A DNA stretch of 64,000 nucleotides from Sulfurimicrobium sp963779055 (GTDB lineage: Bacteria > Pseudomonadota > Gammaproteobacteria > Burkholderiales > Sulfuricellaceae), in the NCBI GenBank assembly GCA_963779055.1, contig CAVZWN010000005.1, positions 62,001 through 126,000 on the forward strand, written 5' to 3'. Shown piece after piece: positions 27,249-36,522 of this stretch. The position numbers were made by a program, and so were the translations under genes. The first letter of the stretch is position 1; each line of letters begins with the position of its first letter. The notes below the pieces were generated by a model. The model had not been told where the DNA came from, ran no database searches, and saw only the letters and a program-made list of their open reading frames with translations.

Positions 27249-28288
27249 TCAGCGGATCAGGAATGGAAGATAGGTTTCGGCTTCGCCGCGAATATGCCGC
27301 GCCAGACAGCCGTGCTTGAATTTGCGGCAGCAGGCCGATGGGTATTTTGCTTTCCAGCAGGGGATGGGTAAGCTCTTCCTGCTTGCGTTCCTGGTAGGCG
27401 ACCACTACGGCCCGCCTTGCTTCACCTTCAAGCAATACTGCGCCTCCCTCTCGCTCCACGAAATCCTTCGCGCTGATTTGCCCCCGGTTTATCAGGGTAA
27501 GCGCCAGCCTGTCGGCGATGATGGAACGGAACTCTTCCATCAAATCCAGCGCCAGGGCGGCGCGACCTGGGCGCACGGCGTGAAGGAAGCCGAGCTGCGG
27601 ATCAAGGCCGACGGCCTCAAGCGCGGAGCGGCAGTCGTTCATCAGCATGGAATACAGGAACGAGAGCAGCGCATTGATGCGGTCGCGCGGCGGCCGACGG
27701 GTCCGGCCATCCATTGAAAAATGGCTGCGCACATCGCGCCGCACCAGGCCAGTGAGCGCTGAGAAATAGACTTTTGCGGCATCGCCCTCGATTCCGCGGA
27801 CACTGTCGATATCCGGCGCATGCGGCAGGTTGCGCACGGAACAGGCCAGAGCCAGCGCCGCAGCCGAAAGAATTCGCCCGTCTTCTTCATCGGCCGCCTC
27901 GCGCGCTCCGCGCAGCAGGACCTGGCGCGCATTGCGCAATTTCCCGGCGATCATGGCTTGCGACATACTCAGCGCAAAACCCGCTTCGCCGGCCTGCCGG
28001 TGCTGCGCCTGCCGCAGCAGGATGTTGCCGGTCACCGCGCCTTCCAGCCTCGCCTTGAACCGGCCATTGTTATCGAGCAGCACCAGGCTGATGCCCTCAT
28101 CCGCGCAGCGATGCATCAGGGCGGGCGAAACCATGATATTGCCCAGGCACACCACGCTGCCCAGATGATGCAATGGCACCTGCAATTTTCTTCTCATGCT
28201 CCACGTCCACCCGCAGGGTGTCGTTCTCCAGGTGCGCATAGGCATGGGGCGTCATGATGTAGAGGGTGTTGAGAATCTGGCGCGCCAA
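27249..28288 (-). CDS. cas1: CRISPR-associated integrase Cas1 (type I-C), frameshifted as read
   Basis: Cas1 inserts spacers into the array. The N-terminus ARQILNTLYIMTPHAYAHLE (start TTG 28288 as read) is in one frame. After DVEHEKK, an extra A in a run (28186-28189) moves the gene to the next frame, LQVPLHHLGSVVCLGN. That frame carries most of the protein (AGVRGIEG-like core VRGIEGDAAKVYF, FLHAVRPGRAALALDLMEEF). A second extra base near 27312 hides the end, LARHIRGEAETYLPFLIR. Removing both gives 345 residues, the usual I-C size. The metal ligands Glu (GIEGDAAK), His (FLHAVRPG) and Asp/Glu (LDLMEEF) are all present. Confidence 0.9.
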
Positions 28289-28910
28289 TCAGGTACTCCG
28301 GCTCGTAGAGGTTTTTCTCAAGATCAGCCTGCGCGGTAATTCTGGCCATCACCTGCGGCTGGCAGATTTCATTCAGCGAACATTCCTTGCACCGTGCATC
28401 ATTGGCAGGTGGCGGCAGATGGCCGGAAATCAGCATGGCGCGAATGGCATCCGCCATTTCCACCACCTGCGCGCAGAGCCCCGGCGTGATGCTCACCTCG
28501 CGCCTGCGGCGCGAACTGTGATGGTAAATCGCCCCGCGCGGCACGGGCTTTCCGGTCATTTCCTCCAGGCACATCGCCTGCGCCGCCAGTTGCATGTCGT
28601 CGTGCAATTTGACGCGCTTGGCCCCGTGTTTGTATTCCACCGGGTAAGGCGTGCCATCCGGCAAAAATTCCACCACATCGCATTTTCCGATCAGGCCGTA
28701 TTTCTCCGACCACACCGGCAAGGCACGCTCCACGCGAACATGGGTCTTTTCTTCAAACCCCGGCGCGTCCACCCGCTCATGGACCGCATTGCCGCGCATG
28801 GTGTGGACATTCTCGGCGAACGCCTGCTCGACATGGATCAGCCCGCACTGGCGCGGACAGTAGCTGTAGTGCTGCAGGGCTGATAGGGGAACGGGATCGA
28901 GCGGCTCCAT
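28194..28910 (-). CDS. cas4: CRISPR-associated exonuclease Cas4
   Basis: This RecB-like iron-sulfur nuclease trims prespacers and selects the PAM side. The N-terminal Cys is in HYSYCPRQCGL. RecB-type motifs are GKCDVVEFLPDG and YPVEYKHGAKR, and the C-terminal three-Cys cluster is CKECSLNEICQP. As read it has 238 aa and overlaps the cas1 start by 95 bp, longer than the usual 200-220. The last 30 or so residues (LIGAPDSQHPLHHDAP...) look like an out-of-frame reading of cas1, so an indel near 28290 probably hides the true end. Confidence 0.88.
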   Translation of the reverse strand: MEPLDPVPLSALQHYSYCPRQCGLIHVEQAFAENVHTMRGNAVHERVDAPGFEEKTHVRVERALPVWSEKYGLIGKCDVVEFLPDGTPYPVEYKHGAKRVKLHDDMQLAAQAMCLEEMTGKPVPRGAIYHHSSRRRREVSITPGLCAQVVEMADAIRAMLISGHLPPPANDARCKECSLNEICQPQVMARITAQADLEKNLYEPEYLIGAPDSQHPLHHDAPCLCAPGERHPAGGRGA

Positions 28911-28927
28911 GAATTCCCGATGCTCCG

Positions 28928-29326
28928 TTACGAATTGTCTTGCGAGACAGCTTTTTCTGCAAAGCTCAACAAGACACGGACATTCCCGATTTCAACGGCC
29001 CGTTCCAGCGGCTCATCCAAGTCGGCAAGGCCATCCTCGTAACGCGCCTGAACCGCAAAAATGGTGAACTGGACCAGCGGCCAGAATGGCTCCACATTTG
29101 CTCCGGTATTTTCCAGAAGAGTCAGCAAACGCGCCAGATCGTGCGTGGGCGGGTAAGCGACGTCACAGGCACAAAGCCAGGCCTTCAACCCCTTTTCTAT
29201 CGCCTGCTGAACATGGAACCCGAAGATTTCATCGACAAAAAACGTGCTGTCCAGCATCCCTGTCAGGGCGTTGAAATCCTTATGCGCCATCCGCAGCATG
29301 GCGCGGGCATGTTCAAAGTCGGCCAT
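28928..29326 (-). CDS. HEPN-domain protein (toxin-like), partner of MNT
   Basis: This 132-aa helical protein contains FGFHVQQAIEKGLKAWLCAC and PPTHDLARLLTLL, the conserved helices of the PF05168-type HEPN domain. The histidine of the RNase motif is present in THDL, but no arginine lies four to six residues before it, so the usual Rx4-6H motif is incomplete. ATG 29326 has AAGGAAGG 7 bp upstream; a GTG at 29344 is possible. It overlaps the end of the nucleotidyltransferase gene by 14 bp and ends 17 bp before cas4. Family knowledge says HEPN/MNT pairs act as toxin and antitoxin. Confidence 0.82.
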   Translation of the reverse strand: MADFEHARAMLRMAHKDFNALTGMLDSTFFVDEIFGFHVQQAIEKGLKAWLCACDVAYPPTHDLARLLTLLENTGANVEPFWPLVQFTIFAVQARYEDGLADLDEPLERAVEIGNVRVLLSFAEKAVSQDNS

Positions 29327-29684
29327 GCAATAACCTTCCTTCACGGCCTGCCCGCCCGATCAGATGATTCAACGAATTCCGCCAATGCTCGAATTCATCC
29401 CGGCTATACAGGAGAATATCCTTGGAAAGCGGCAATTCCCGCAATGCCATTTGCAGGCGCGCCATTTCCTTGCGACGGCTGCGCCGAGGCGAAAATGGCT
29501 CCTTCTCGATCACCAGCAAATCCACGTCGGAATCGGCACGCGCATCGCCCCGAGCCCTGGAGCCGAACAGGATAATGGCTTCCGGCGCCCCCTCGCGAAC
29601 AATCACATTCACGATCTGCCGCAACAAACCTTCCTCATCCACGTCCTCGGAATGCGCGAGGGAATCCACCGTATGCGCTTGCAT
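29313..29684 (-). CDS. MNT-type nucleotidyltransferase (antitoxin-like)
   Basis: This 123-aa minimal nucleotidyltransferase has the pol-beta motif GSRARGDARADSDVDLLVIE, i.e. GS...DxD. In HEPN/MNT systems such proteins neutralise the HEPN RNase, some by adding AMP to it. ATG 29684 follows AGGAG at 5 bp; GTG 29690 is an alternative. It is co-oriented with the cas genes, 30 bp after cas7, and its stop overlaps the HEPN start. The pair looks like an insertion between the interference and adaptation halves of the operon. Confidence 0.87.
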   Translation of the reverse strand: MQAHTVDSLAHSEDVDEEGLLRQIVNVIVREGAPEAIILFGSRARGDARADSDVDLLVIEKEPFSPRRSRRKEMARLQMALRELPLSKDILLYSRDEFEHWRNSLNHLIGRAGREGRLLHGRL

Positions 29685-29714
29685 CACCACTCCTTGTTGT
29701 TACCGGCGCTGCGA

Positions 29715-30596
29715 TCAGCCAACCAGCCGCTGTAATGTTACACCAGAAGGAAGTCTGGCTTCATCCACCGCCACAGTGTAATCGGCGAAGCTGCGTGCAG
29801 GCTCGTCGGTGTTTTTGTTTACCTGAACCAACTCGAACAACTTGTGCGCCGGGGCATTGCCCAGTTCGCCAGCATGCTTGAAGACGTACAGGCCCCGCGT
29901 CGACATTTCGCCACGGGCGGCGGAGCGGTCATGCTCGAACATCTGCGCCAGCGATTGCCAGAGCAATTCCAGATCGTCTTCGTCGAAGCCGGTCTGTTTG
30001 GCGAGGAAGGAAGAAACAAAGCCGTGCGCCGCATAGAGGCCGTAAGGCACGGTGAATTTGCGGCCCATGGTGCGGTTGTCTCCGCCCTGTTTTTCGGCCT
30101 CCGCCTCGGTCGCTACCGCCATGCGGGTAATGGAATGTTCCAGCGCCACGACAGGGTCAACGGAACGGGCAAAGGTAAGCTGAACCGGGCCGCGCACCTG
30201 GCCGCAGTTGACACCAGTGGACATGACCGCGCCAAAAGTGCGCACGTCAAAGAAATTCCTGCACATCCACTGCCGCGCCTCATCCACTGCATCGCCACCC
30301 TTGCGTTTCTTGTCGTCGCCTTCGAGCAGTTCGGGTTTTCCGATACCGATGTAGGCGCGCTTGTGCTGATTATTGAGTACGGCCTTTTCCTTGACGTAAA
30401 TCTCGAACGGCGGCTGCTCGCCCTTCACCAGCCCGACGAAGTTGCGCACCTTGCGCTTGAGGCTGACATCGGTCACCAGCCCACGCCCGCTTTCCGCATC
30501 CACGCGCGGCAGATTGCCCGCATCCGGGTCGCCGTTGGGGTTGCCGTCCTTGACGTCAAACAGCAGAACGAAGTCGTAACGATTATTCAGTGCCAT
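29715..30596 (-). CDS. cas7: Type I-C Cascade backbone protein Cas7 (Csd2)
   Basis: This 293-aa RAMP protein coats crRNA along the Cascade filament. MALNNRYDFVLLFDVKDGNPNGDPDAGNLPR is the Csd2/Csh2 family start; the GDPDAGN and LVTDVSLKRKVRNF motifs are diagnostic. The frame is intact. The gene starts 5 bp after cas8c, consistent with coupled translation of the high-copy subunit. Confidence 0.95.
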   Translation of the reverse strand: MALNNRYDFVLLFDVKDGNPNGDPDAGNLPRVDAESGRGLVTDVSLKRKVRNFVGLVKGEQPPFEIYVKEKAVLNNQHKRAYIGIGKPELLEGDDKKRKGGDAVDEARQWMCRNFFDVRTFGAVMSTGVNCGQVRGPVQLTFARSVDPVVALEHSITRMAVATEAEAEKQGGDNRTMGRKFTVPYGLYAAHGFVSSFLAKQTGFDEDDLELLWQSLAQMFEHDRSAARGEMSTRGLYVFKHAGELGNAPAHKLFELVQVNKNTDEPARSFADYTVAVDEARLPSGVTLQRLVG

Positions 30597-30601
30597 GATT
30601 T

Positions 30602-32300
30602 TTACTCTCCCTTGTTTGCAGATTCGGATTTGGTGAAAAAGGCTTGCCGCTGGTGGTAATAGCCGATGGCGAAACGCCCCTGGTCGGCAAGGCTCAGGTG
30701 CGGCGGAAAATCGTTGATATCGGACATGATCTGACCGATGAGCTTTTCGAAGTAGCGCTTGCGCCCCTCTTCCAGTTTGGCGAGGTGATGATTTTTCAGC
30801 TTCATCAGGTTGGAAAACACCGTCACTGGCGTACTGGAAGCCGCGCCATAGAAGCGGTCGCGAATGGTGGCACTCGGATTGACCGCCTCCTCCTGAACCT
30901 TCTCCAGCACGGCAAACAGGCGGCCAATGCGGTAACCGGGGTTGTTATTGCTTTCATCGAGTGCCACGGCAATCTCCTTCTCGTTGGATGGTGAATAACG
31001 CGCCTGCCGGTTGAGACAGGCCTTGATAAGGGCGGCGCGGGGATAGGAAACCTCCCGTTCGGCGCGAATGCGGCGGATCGCCGCCTGCAACAGGGTGTGC
31101 GGATAGGGCAGCCCGGCAAGAATGGCGCGCATGAATTCGCCTGCCAGATTGGGCGGGATATTGTCCGACTTGCCTTGCGTAGCGGTGGAAACGAGCAGGC
31201 GGAAAAGCGAGAGATGCGGCTTCTCGAAGCTGGCGTGGATGATATTCAAATCCTCGAAATGCTGGCGAATCCGCGTCGCCATTTCACCGACCGTGCCAAC
31301 CAGCCAGAAACGCACGCTGATACGCGCGGCATTGGGTGCAAGACCGAGAACATAGAAGCGCGTATTGCCTCCATCGTCAGTCAAGGCACCCATCTGCGGC
31401 GCTTTGAACAAGGCTTCGATGGCGCGCGTCTGTTTAGCTGGATCGTCCTTGGGCGGTTCGTCAAACAGGTCGGCGAAGGCATCCTCCAAAGCTGTTGGTT
31501 TTTCAGACCAGAATACGGTGGAGGCATCGCCGACCTGAATGCGCTGCGTGCTTTCTTTGCTCAGCAGGTAATTGAGTGCAGTGGTATATGCGAAGGCAGC
31601 CCGCTTTCCAACTGGCGCATTCGCGCCCTGCGCTTTGCCGAAGGAGTTGAAGGCATCCTTGTTGAAAGAGACGATATTGGCTCCGCTGGTTTGTGCACCC
31701 CAAACACCTTTGATCGCCGTGTGCAGCCGCTCAAATCCGTCTGTCTCCCCCGTCACCAGGCAGGTAATTTCTTCTGTATCCAGGCTTGCGCCTTCCAGCG
31801 CGAACCGCACTGCCGGGCGCTGACAAACCAGTTCCTTGTCGCCGCTCAGCCTGAAGCTGATGTTCGGATTGGTTTCCAGGATTTCAGGCCAGAGTGGATC
31901 GGCTTCAAGACCGGCCAGGTTTGACGCACCCAAGAAGCTGCGCACAGCAGTCAGTCCCTGATCATCGACCTGGCAGGATATTTCATCCAGCCTTGCTCGA
32001 AATGCAGCATGTTGCTCCTGCACCCGGTCAGGCTTGCCACGACAGCTTGCCCCCAACACATATTCAGCGTTATCCCACAGCAGGTTGGCCGCGATACCGG
32101 AAGTTTTTTTCTCTCCTTGCGGGACCAGAAAATTGCGCGCAATTTTTTTCTTTCCCTCGCTGCTTCGGGTGTCTTCAATCTGCACGAGTTCGCCGGCAGC
32201 ATTGATCTCAATCACAAATGGAATGGCCTTGGTCTCAAATCCCAGGCGCGGCAAATCCGGCCTGCGCTCGTAGAAAGCACACAGCGTCTGAAGATATCAT
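30602..32300 (-). CDS. cas8c: Type I-C large subunit Cas8c (Csd1), one N-terminal frameshift
   Basis: The Cascade large subunit recognises PAM and recruits Cas3; an internal start often yields the small subunit. The long open frame (from 32254) carries LPRLGFETKAIPFVIEI, CLVTGETDGFERLHTAIKGV and LSLADQGRFAIGYYHQR, all typical of Csd1. The true start is ATG 32300, overlapping the cas5 stop as ATGA. One extra base near 32295 separates it from the family N-terminus LQTLCAFYERRPDLPRLG. Repaired length is 565 aa, close to the usual 570-600. Confidence 0.9.
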
Positions 32301-33025
32301 CCCCGCACCTCCACATTGGCCAAATCCAGCACGCCGTTTTTCAGTTCGGCGCGAAAGAAGCGCGGGCTGGGGCTGGCGGGGTTGCTGTAGTCCATGTCGT
32401 GCAGCATCCAGCCCAGGTCGCGGCTTTCGGCAATCGGCGCAGGTTCTGCGGCTGGATCTGCTGACCAGGCGAAAAGCGGCGGCAAATTCGCGGCAGCCCA
32501 GATAGGGCTGGTTCACGCACTGGCCATTGCTTGCGCGGCGTTCGAACATGTTCGAGAAATTTTGCGGGCGTGTTCGCTTCGTCCGCGGCGCGCTGATCAT
32601 CGGCATCGTTTATGCGATGTTTTGACAGGTGCGGAAAGTTGGGTTTGTGCCGCGAGGCATCGCACATCTCAAACCCGGCATGGATGCGATAAGCGACATC
32701 ACGCAGGAACAGCCCGGCTCGCTGCTGGCGTTCGTCTTCGATGTAAAGTCCAAGGTCGCCGCTACCACTGTTCATGGCCGATTGCACATTGCGCGACGAC
32801 ACAACTGCGCCCACTTCGTTGCGCCGCAAGCGTGATCCATTTGATCGGCTTCAGCACTTCGATCTTGGTGACTTGCCAGCGAATGGCAGGTTTCCACAGG
32901 ATGGCCTCGAACACGGCACGGGCGGCAGAGGGCGTCATCACGTCATAGCTGACGCGCTCCACCTTCATTTCTGGTCGGGTGAAGCAGGCAAAATCACCGG
33001 TCACTTCCAGGCAGAATGTCTTCAT
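32297..33025 (-). pseudogene. cas5: Type I-C Cas5 (Cas5c, pre-crRNA endonuclease), three frameshifts as read
   Basis: In type I-C, Cas5 replaces Cas6 as the crRNA-processing nuclease. The gene starts at ATG 33025 with MKTFCLEVTGDFACFTRPEMKVERVSYD. It then continues through three frames: LRRNEVGAVVSSRNVQSAMN, then MFERRASNGQCVNQPYLGCREF, then ESRDLGWMLHDMDYSNPASP to the stop at 32297. Each break (near 32831, 32548 and 32476) is fixed by removing one base, giving about 241 aa, a normal length. The damage is therefore probably technical rather than real decay. Confidence 0.82.
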
Positions 33026-33051
33026 GTTTTCCTTCCCTGATTTGTCGTGTT

Positions 33052-35297
33052 CTATACACAGCAGTCATCTGGGGCGATGTTGCCATCAATCACCACGCCC
33101 AGCGTCTTATCGTAAAGCGTGTCGCCCACCTGGGCGTAGATACCCGGCCAGATTTCGCGTACATCGCCTTGTTTTTCGAGTTGGGCAAAAAACGTTTTGG
33201 GCAGGTTCACCGAATAGCGTTGCAGCTTGCGCATCAACCAGCGTTCCGGGCCTTCTTTTTCCAGCTTGCCGAGCAACGCATCGTTAGTCGGCATAGCGCA
33301 CCAGAATGGTTTGATAGGCAGCTGTCGTCTATCAGCCTGAATTTTTCCGCTACGGTGCGGAATTGAATCTGGCCATCCCGCGCATCTCGGGTGAGCAAAT
33401 CGTGGATGCCGTGCTTGTCCAGCGATGGTGCGCGCACATAGAGGTGCTCGAAAAATTGCTTGGCAAGATCACGCCCCAGATACATTACTTTTGTTTCCTG
33501 ACAGCAGGCTCATCGAGATTTGCGCCGCTTGCCGTAACAAGCCGGGCGGAGCAGACTTCGGCGGCACAAAAACCACTACTCGCCCCATAACCCATTCTAG
33601 CTTGCCTTCGCGGTTGCAACGCCCCGCCGCCTGCGCAATCGAATCCAGGCCCAGCCAGGGCGCGATACACCACGGGGAAATCCACATCGACACCAGCTTC
33701 CACCAGTTGGGTGCTGATGACGCGCACCGGTTCGTTGCGTTTCAATCGTGCCTTGATGTCGGCAATGACCTTGCTGCGGTGTTCGCCGCACATCAGGGCG
33801 GATAGATGCAACGTGTCATTGCCATCCTCCTTGGCGGTCATCAGGCGGTGCAGTTCGCGCGCATCGTCGCGGCGGCTGACCACGCACAACACGCTGGGAT
33901 ACATGACCAGTTCATGCAGCGATGCTCTGCCAATCACGCGGGGTTTGTAGGTCACTTGGGACACTAACTTCCACCCGCTGCAATGCCTGATACAAGACAT
34001 TCGGGTCATCCATGATTTCGCGCACGCGGTCCAGTCCACGAAAAGGCTGACCGCCAAAAGATTGGAACGAACTGAGCGCAGGTTGGGTGGCGGTGGAAAG
34101 CACGAACGTCACGCCGTAATGGTTTGCCAGCTGGTTCATCACATCGGCAATCGGTTGCAAAAACTCCGGCGGCAGTAACTGAGCTTCGTCCAGCACCACC
34201 ACGCTATTGACGATGTTGTGCAGCTTCCGGCAACGGCTGGTACGCGCGGCAAATAGCGATTCAAAAAACTGGACGTTGGTAGTAACGATGATGGGCGCAT
34301 CCCAGTTCTCCGTTGCCAGACGGGAACGTGCATCCTCTTTGTCCGGGTCAAGGTTGGCATGATGCTCGACTACGTTGTCGCCAAATATTTCGCGGAATAT
34401 GCCCGCTGTCTGTTCGATGATGCTGGTATAAGGAATGACGTAAATGATTCGCTGTTTTTTGTGCTGTACGGCATGGTGCAAGGCAAAGGCCATGCCCGAT
34501 AAGGTTTTTCCGCCGCCAGTTGGTACGGTGAGCGAAAACAGTCCCGGGTTCAATGTGGCTTTCTCTCGGCACTGACGCAAGATGTCTGCACGGACGACGT
34601 TGACAGGAGTTGGTTTTGCCAAAATAGACATATCTGCCATGTACTGATCGAAGTCGGTTTGCAAGTAGGTCAAGTCACGGTAACCGATACGGGCAGCCGC
34701 TTTGTCGCCATCCATGAAGGCTTCGGTATCGAGAAAGTCCGCATCTACCAGACAGGAGAACAGCATCCGCAGCCATAATGCAAGGCCAGCCGGGCCGCCC
34801 GGCGGTTTGCCGGAAGGCACCAGTTCTGGCGAACTGATTTCAGCAGGCACGTCCAGCATCGGAACTTCGGCTATACGATCCCGGCCATCCAGCCGATGCG
34901 CCAGGGCCGATGCCCCGAATTCCGAGGGCGACCAGTCCGGCAAGCCCGCGTGATGACCCGCGATCAGATAAGCCAGCATTCGACCTTTCGGCCCCAGCCG
35001 CTCGCAGGCATGAATGGCCCCCGCAGTGGAGTGGTCAACGCGTCCGCCGCCTTCGATGTGCGCATCCGGGTCATAGCCGCTTGCCTGCCTGATGTAAGCC
35101 TGGAAGCGAGGCGAGTACTTGCCGAGATCGTGCCACAGCCCGGCCAGATACGCCCAGTCGTTTGCCCCAAAATCGGAAGCCATCACCGCAGCCCGGTCAG
35201 CGACCTTGAGCAAATGCGCCTCCAGCGCATGCTCGCGCCAGCCTCCGTCAGGGTTCCGGGAAACGTGAGCAAGCCGGATCAAGCCTGTTTTACTCAT
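33052..35297 (-). pseudogene. cas3: CRISPR helicase-nuclease Cas3 (type I-C), several frameshifts as read
   Basis: Cas3 unwinds and degrades targets. The first frame (35297-33912) has the HD nuclease (REHALEAHLLKVADRA, GLWHDLGKY, IAGHHAGLPDW) and helicase motifs I (TVPTGGGKTLSGMAF) and II (VVLDEAQLLPPE). One extra base at 33914 moves it to ELVMYPSVLCVVSRRDDARE and QLVEAGVDVDFPVVYRALAG. Another extra base, near 33650, leads to DSIAQAAGRCNREGKLEW (motif VI). Further breaks near 33490, 33315 and 33290 lead to the C-terminal domain ending GVVIDGNIAPDDCCV. Repaired, it has about 745 aa, the expected length. All motifs are intact, so sequence errors are the simplest reason. Confidence 0.85.
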
Positions 35298-35359
35298 CGA
35301 GGTAACTTCATCAAAATCATCACCGCAGAAAAATCATACCAATCGCATAATACGGCAAG

Positions 35360-35384
35360 ATGTGGCCCACCAGGTGAGCCACAT
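35360..35384. promoter_or_regulatory. 25-bp palindromic site upstream of cas3
   Basis: ATGTGGC-c-CACC-a-GGTG-a-GCCACAT forms a near-perfect dyad. It lies 63 bp upstream of cas3 and 180 bp upstream of the divergent antitoxin gene. Its length and symmetry suggest a dimeric regulator site for the cas operon. Confidence 0.5.
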
Positions 35385-35396
35385 AAATATAAAATC

Positions 35397-35420
35397 GGCT
35401 ATATGCAATCTGAGGTTGGA
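35397..35420 (+). repeat. Left 24-bp inverted repeat of toxin-antitoxin cassette
   Basis: The sequence starts GGCTATATGCAATCTGAGG and is identical to the reverse complement of 36306-36329. Similarity extends a few bases outward (ATAAAAT against ATTTTAT) and inward (GTCATG). Together the two copies enclose the Phd/VapC-like pair. Confidence 0.85.
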
Positions 35421-35522
35421 GTCATGCAGGTAGAGCAAATTGGAATGTGCGCTATTTTGAGCAAAACATGGTTGGGACTCTTGGCCCTGACGAATCGATT
35501 GGCCGCAACTTGATTTAAATGG

Positions 35523-35544
35523 ACTGGTCTATATACTGGTCTAT
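35523..35544 (+). promoter_or_regulatory. Direct-repeat operator/promoter of Phd-VapC pair
   Basis: ACTGGTCTAT occurs at 35523-35532 and 35535-35544, a 12-bp period, with a TATACT-like -10 between the copies. It lies 21 bp before the GTG start, where the antitoxin would be expected to autorepress. Confidence 0.55.
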
Positions 35545-35565
35545 GTCTATCAAAAGGAGTAGGTC

Positions 35566-35811
35566 GTGAACATCGAAATTGGATCATACGAAGCTAAGAC
35601 AAAGTTGCCCGAGTTGTTGCGTGGCACCCAAGCTGGCAATCGCTACACCATTACTCTGCGGGGTGAGGCCGTGGCTGATCTTGTGCCTGCGGAAGGCAGC
35701 AAGCACAGGGATGCCATTGCGGCGGCTGAAGAGATGCTGTCCTTCATGCAGGCTCGCAAGCCGGTGGGCGGTATCGATCTCAAGGCGCTCATTAACGAGG
35801 GGCGGGCATGA
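35566..35811 (+). CDS. Phd/YefM-type antitoxin
   Basis: This 81-aa protein, MNIEIGSYEAKTKLPELLRGTQAGNRYTIT, has the Phd N-terminal fold that binds operator DNA (EAKTKLPELL, then a strand and ITLRGEAVADLVP). The tail (AEEMLSFMQARKPVGGIDLK) would bind the toxin. The start is GTG 35566, after AAAGGAGTAGGTC. Its stop overlaps the toxin start (ATGA), the classic antitoxin-first layout. Confidence 0.85.
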   Translation: MNIEIGSYEAKTKLPELLRGTQAGNRYTITLRGEAVADLVPAEGSKHRDAIAAAEEMLSFMQARKPVGGIDLKALINEGRA

Positions 35812-36233
35812 GTTTTGTGCTGGATGCTTCTGTGGCGCTGCTTTGGTTAGTGCCAGAAACCAATCCGGCAGGCGCAGATTATGCCCGTGCGACCCTGAAG
35901 GCGCTAAAGGAAACGCAAGCCGTTGTGCCGTCACTGTTTGCACTGGAAGCAGCCAATGTTGTCGCCAAGGTCGAATCCAAGACTATCGTGACCGAAGCGG
36001 ACTCGCAACGCTTTGTAGCCCTCCTTGGCAGGCTCAACATCGTGACCGATCAGGCGACGGCGACACATGCCTTGGGCGATATTTTGCATCTCGCTCGGCG
36101 CTATAAACTGTCGGCCTACGATGCCGCCTATTTGGAACTAGCGCTGCGCACCGGTCTGCCGCTAGCAACGCTTGACGCCAATCTGGCGAAGGCAGCTACA
36201 ACCGCAGGCGTTCCGATCTTCGGCACGCACTGA
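35808..36233 (+). CDS. vapC: VapC-family PIN-domain toxin (ribonuclease)
   Basis: This 141-aa intact PIN nuclease has acidic catalytic residues in FVLDASVALLWL, SLFALEAANVV, LSAYDAAYLELA and LATLDANLAKAA. VapC toxins cut tRNA or rRNA and stop translation. It is overlapped by its antitoxin gene and, unlike the cut-short vapC at 20873, is complete. The pair is enclosed by 24-bp inverted repeats. Confidence 0.9.
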   Translation: MSFVLDASVALLWLVPETNPAGADYARATLKALKETQAVVPSLFALEAANVVAKVESKTIVTEADSQRFVALLGRLNIVTDQATATHALGDILHLARRYKLSAYDAAYLELALRTGLPLATLDANLAKAATTAGVPIFGTH

Positions 36234-36305
36234 TTCGGCCAGGACTGTTTTCCAACCTGGCAGAGATCGCCGAAGCAGATAGTCTGGACTGGGAAATCAT
36301 GACGT

Positions 36306-36329
36306 TCCAACCTCAGATTGCATATAGCC
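36306..36329 (-). repeat. Right 24-bp inverted repeat of toxin-antitoxin cassette
   Basis: Reverse complement of 35397-35420 without mismatch. The rest of 36234-36522, before the cytochrome gene, shows no further gene or repeat. Confidence 0.85.
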
Positions 36330-36522
36330 ATAAAATCCATATTAATTTGGGGTATTGGCTGAGTCAGGGATCCGGCAACGAATTCCGCCCAAAAACGAGG
36401 CGCATATTGGCTACGGTGCATTTCAACAGCGCTTGGCAGATATCCTGCGCAGGACGTTCGTGGCGAGCTGCAGTCAAGCGATCAAGCCAATCCTCTCCCT
36501 GGCAGCAATTTTTGAGGCGGCC

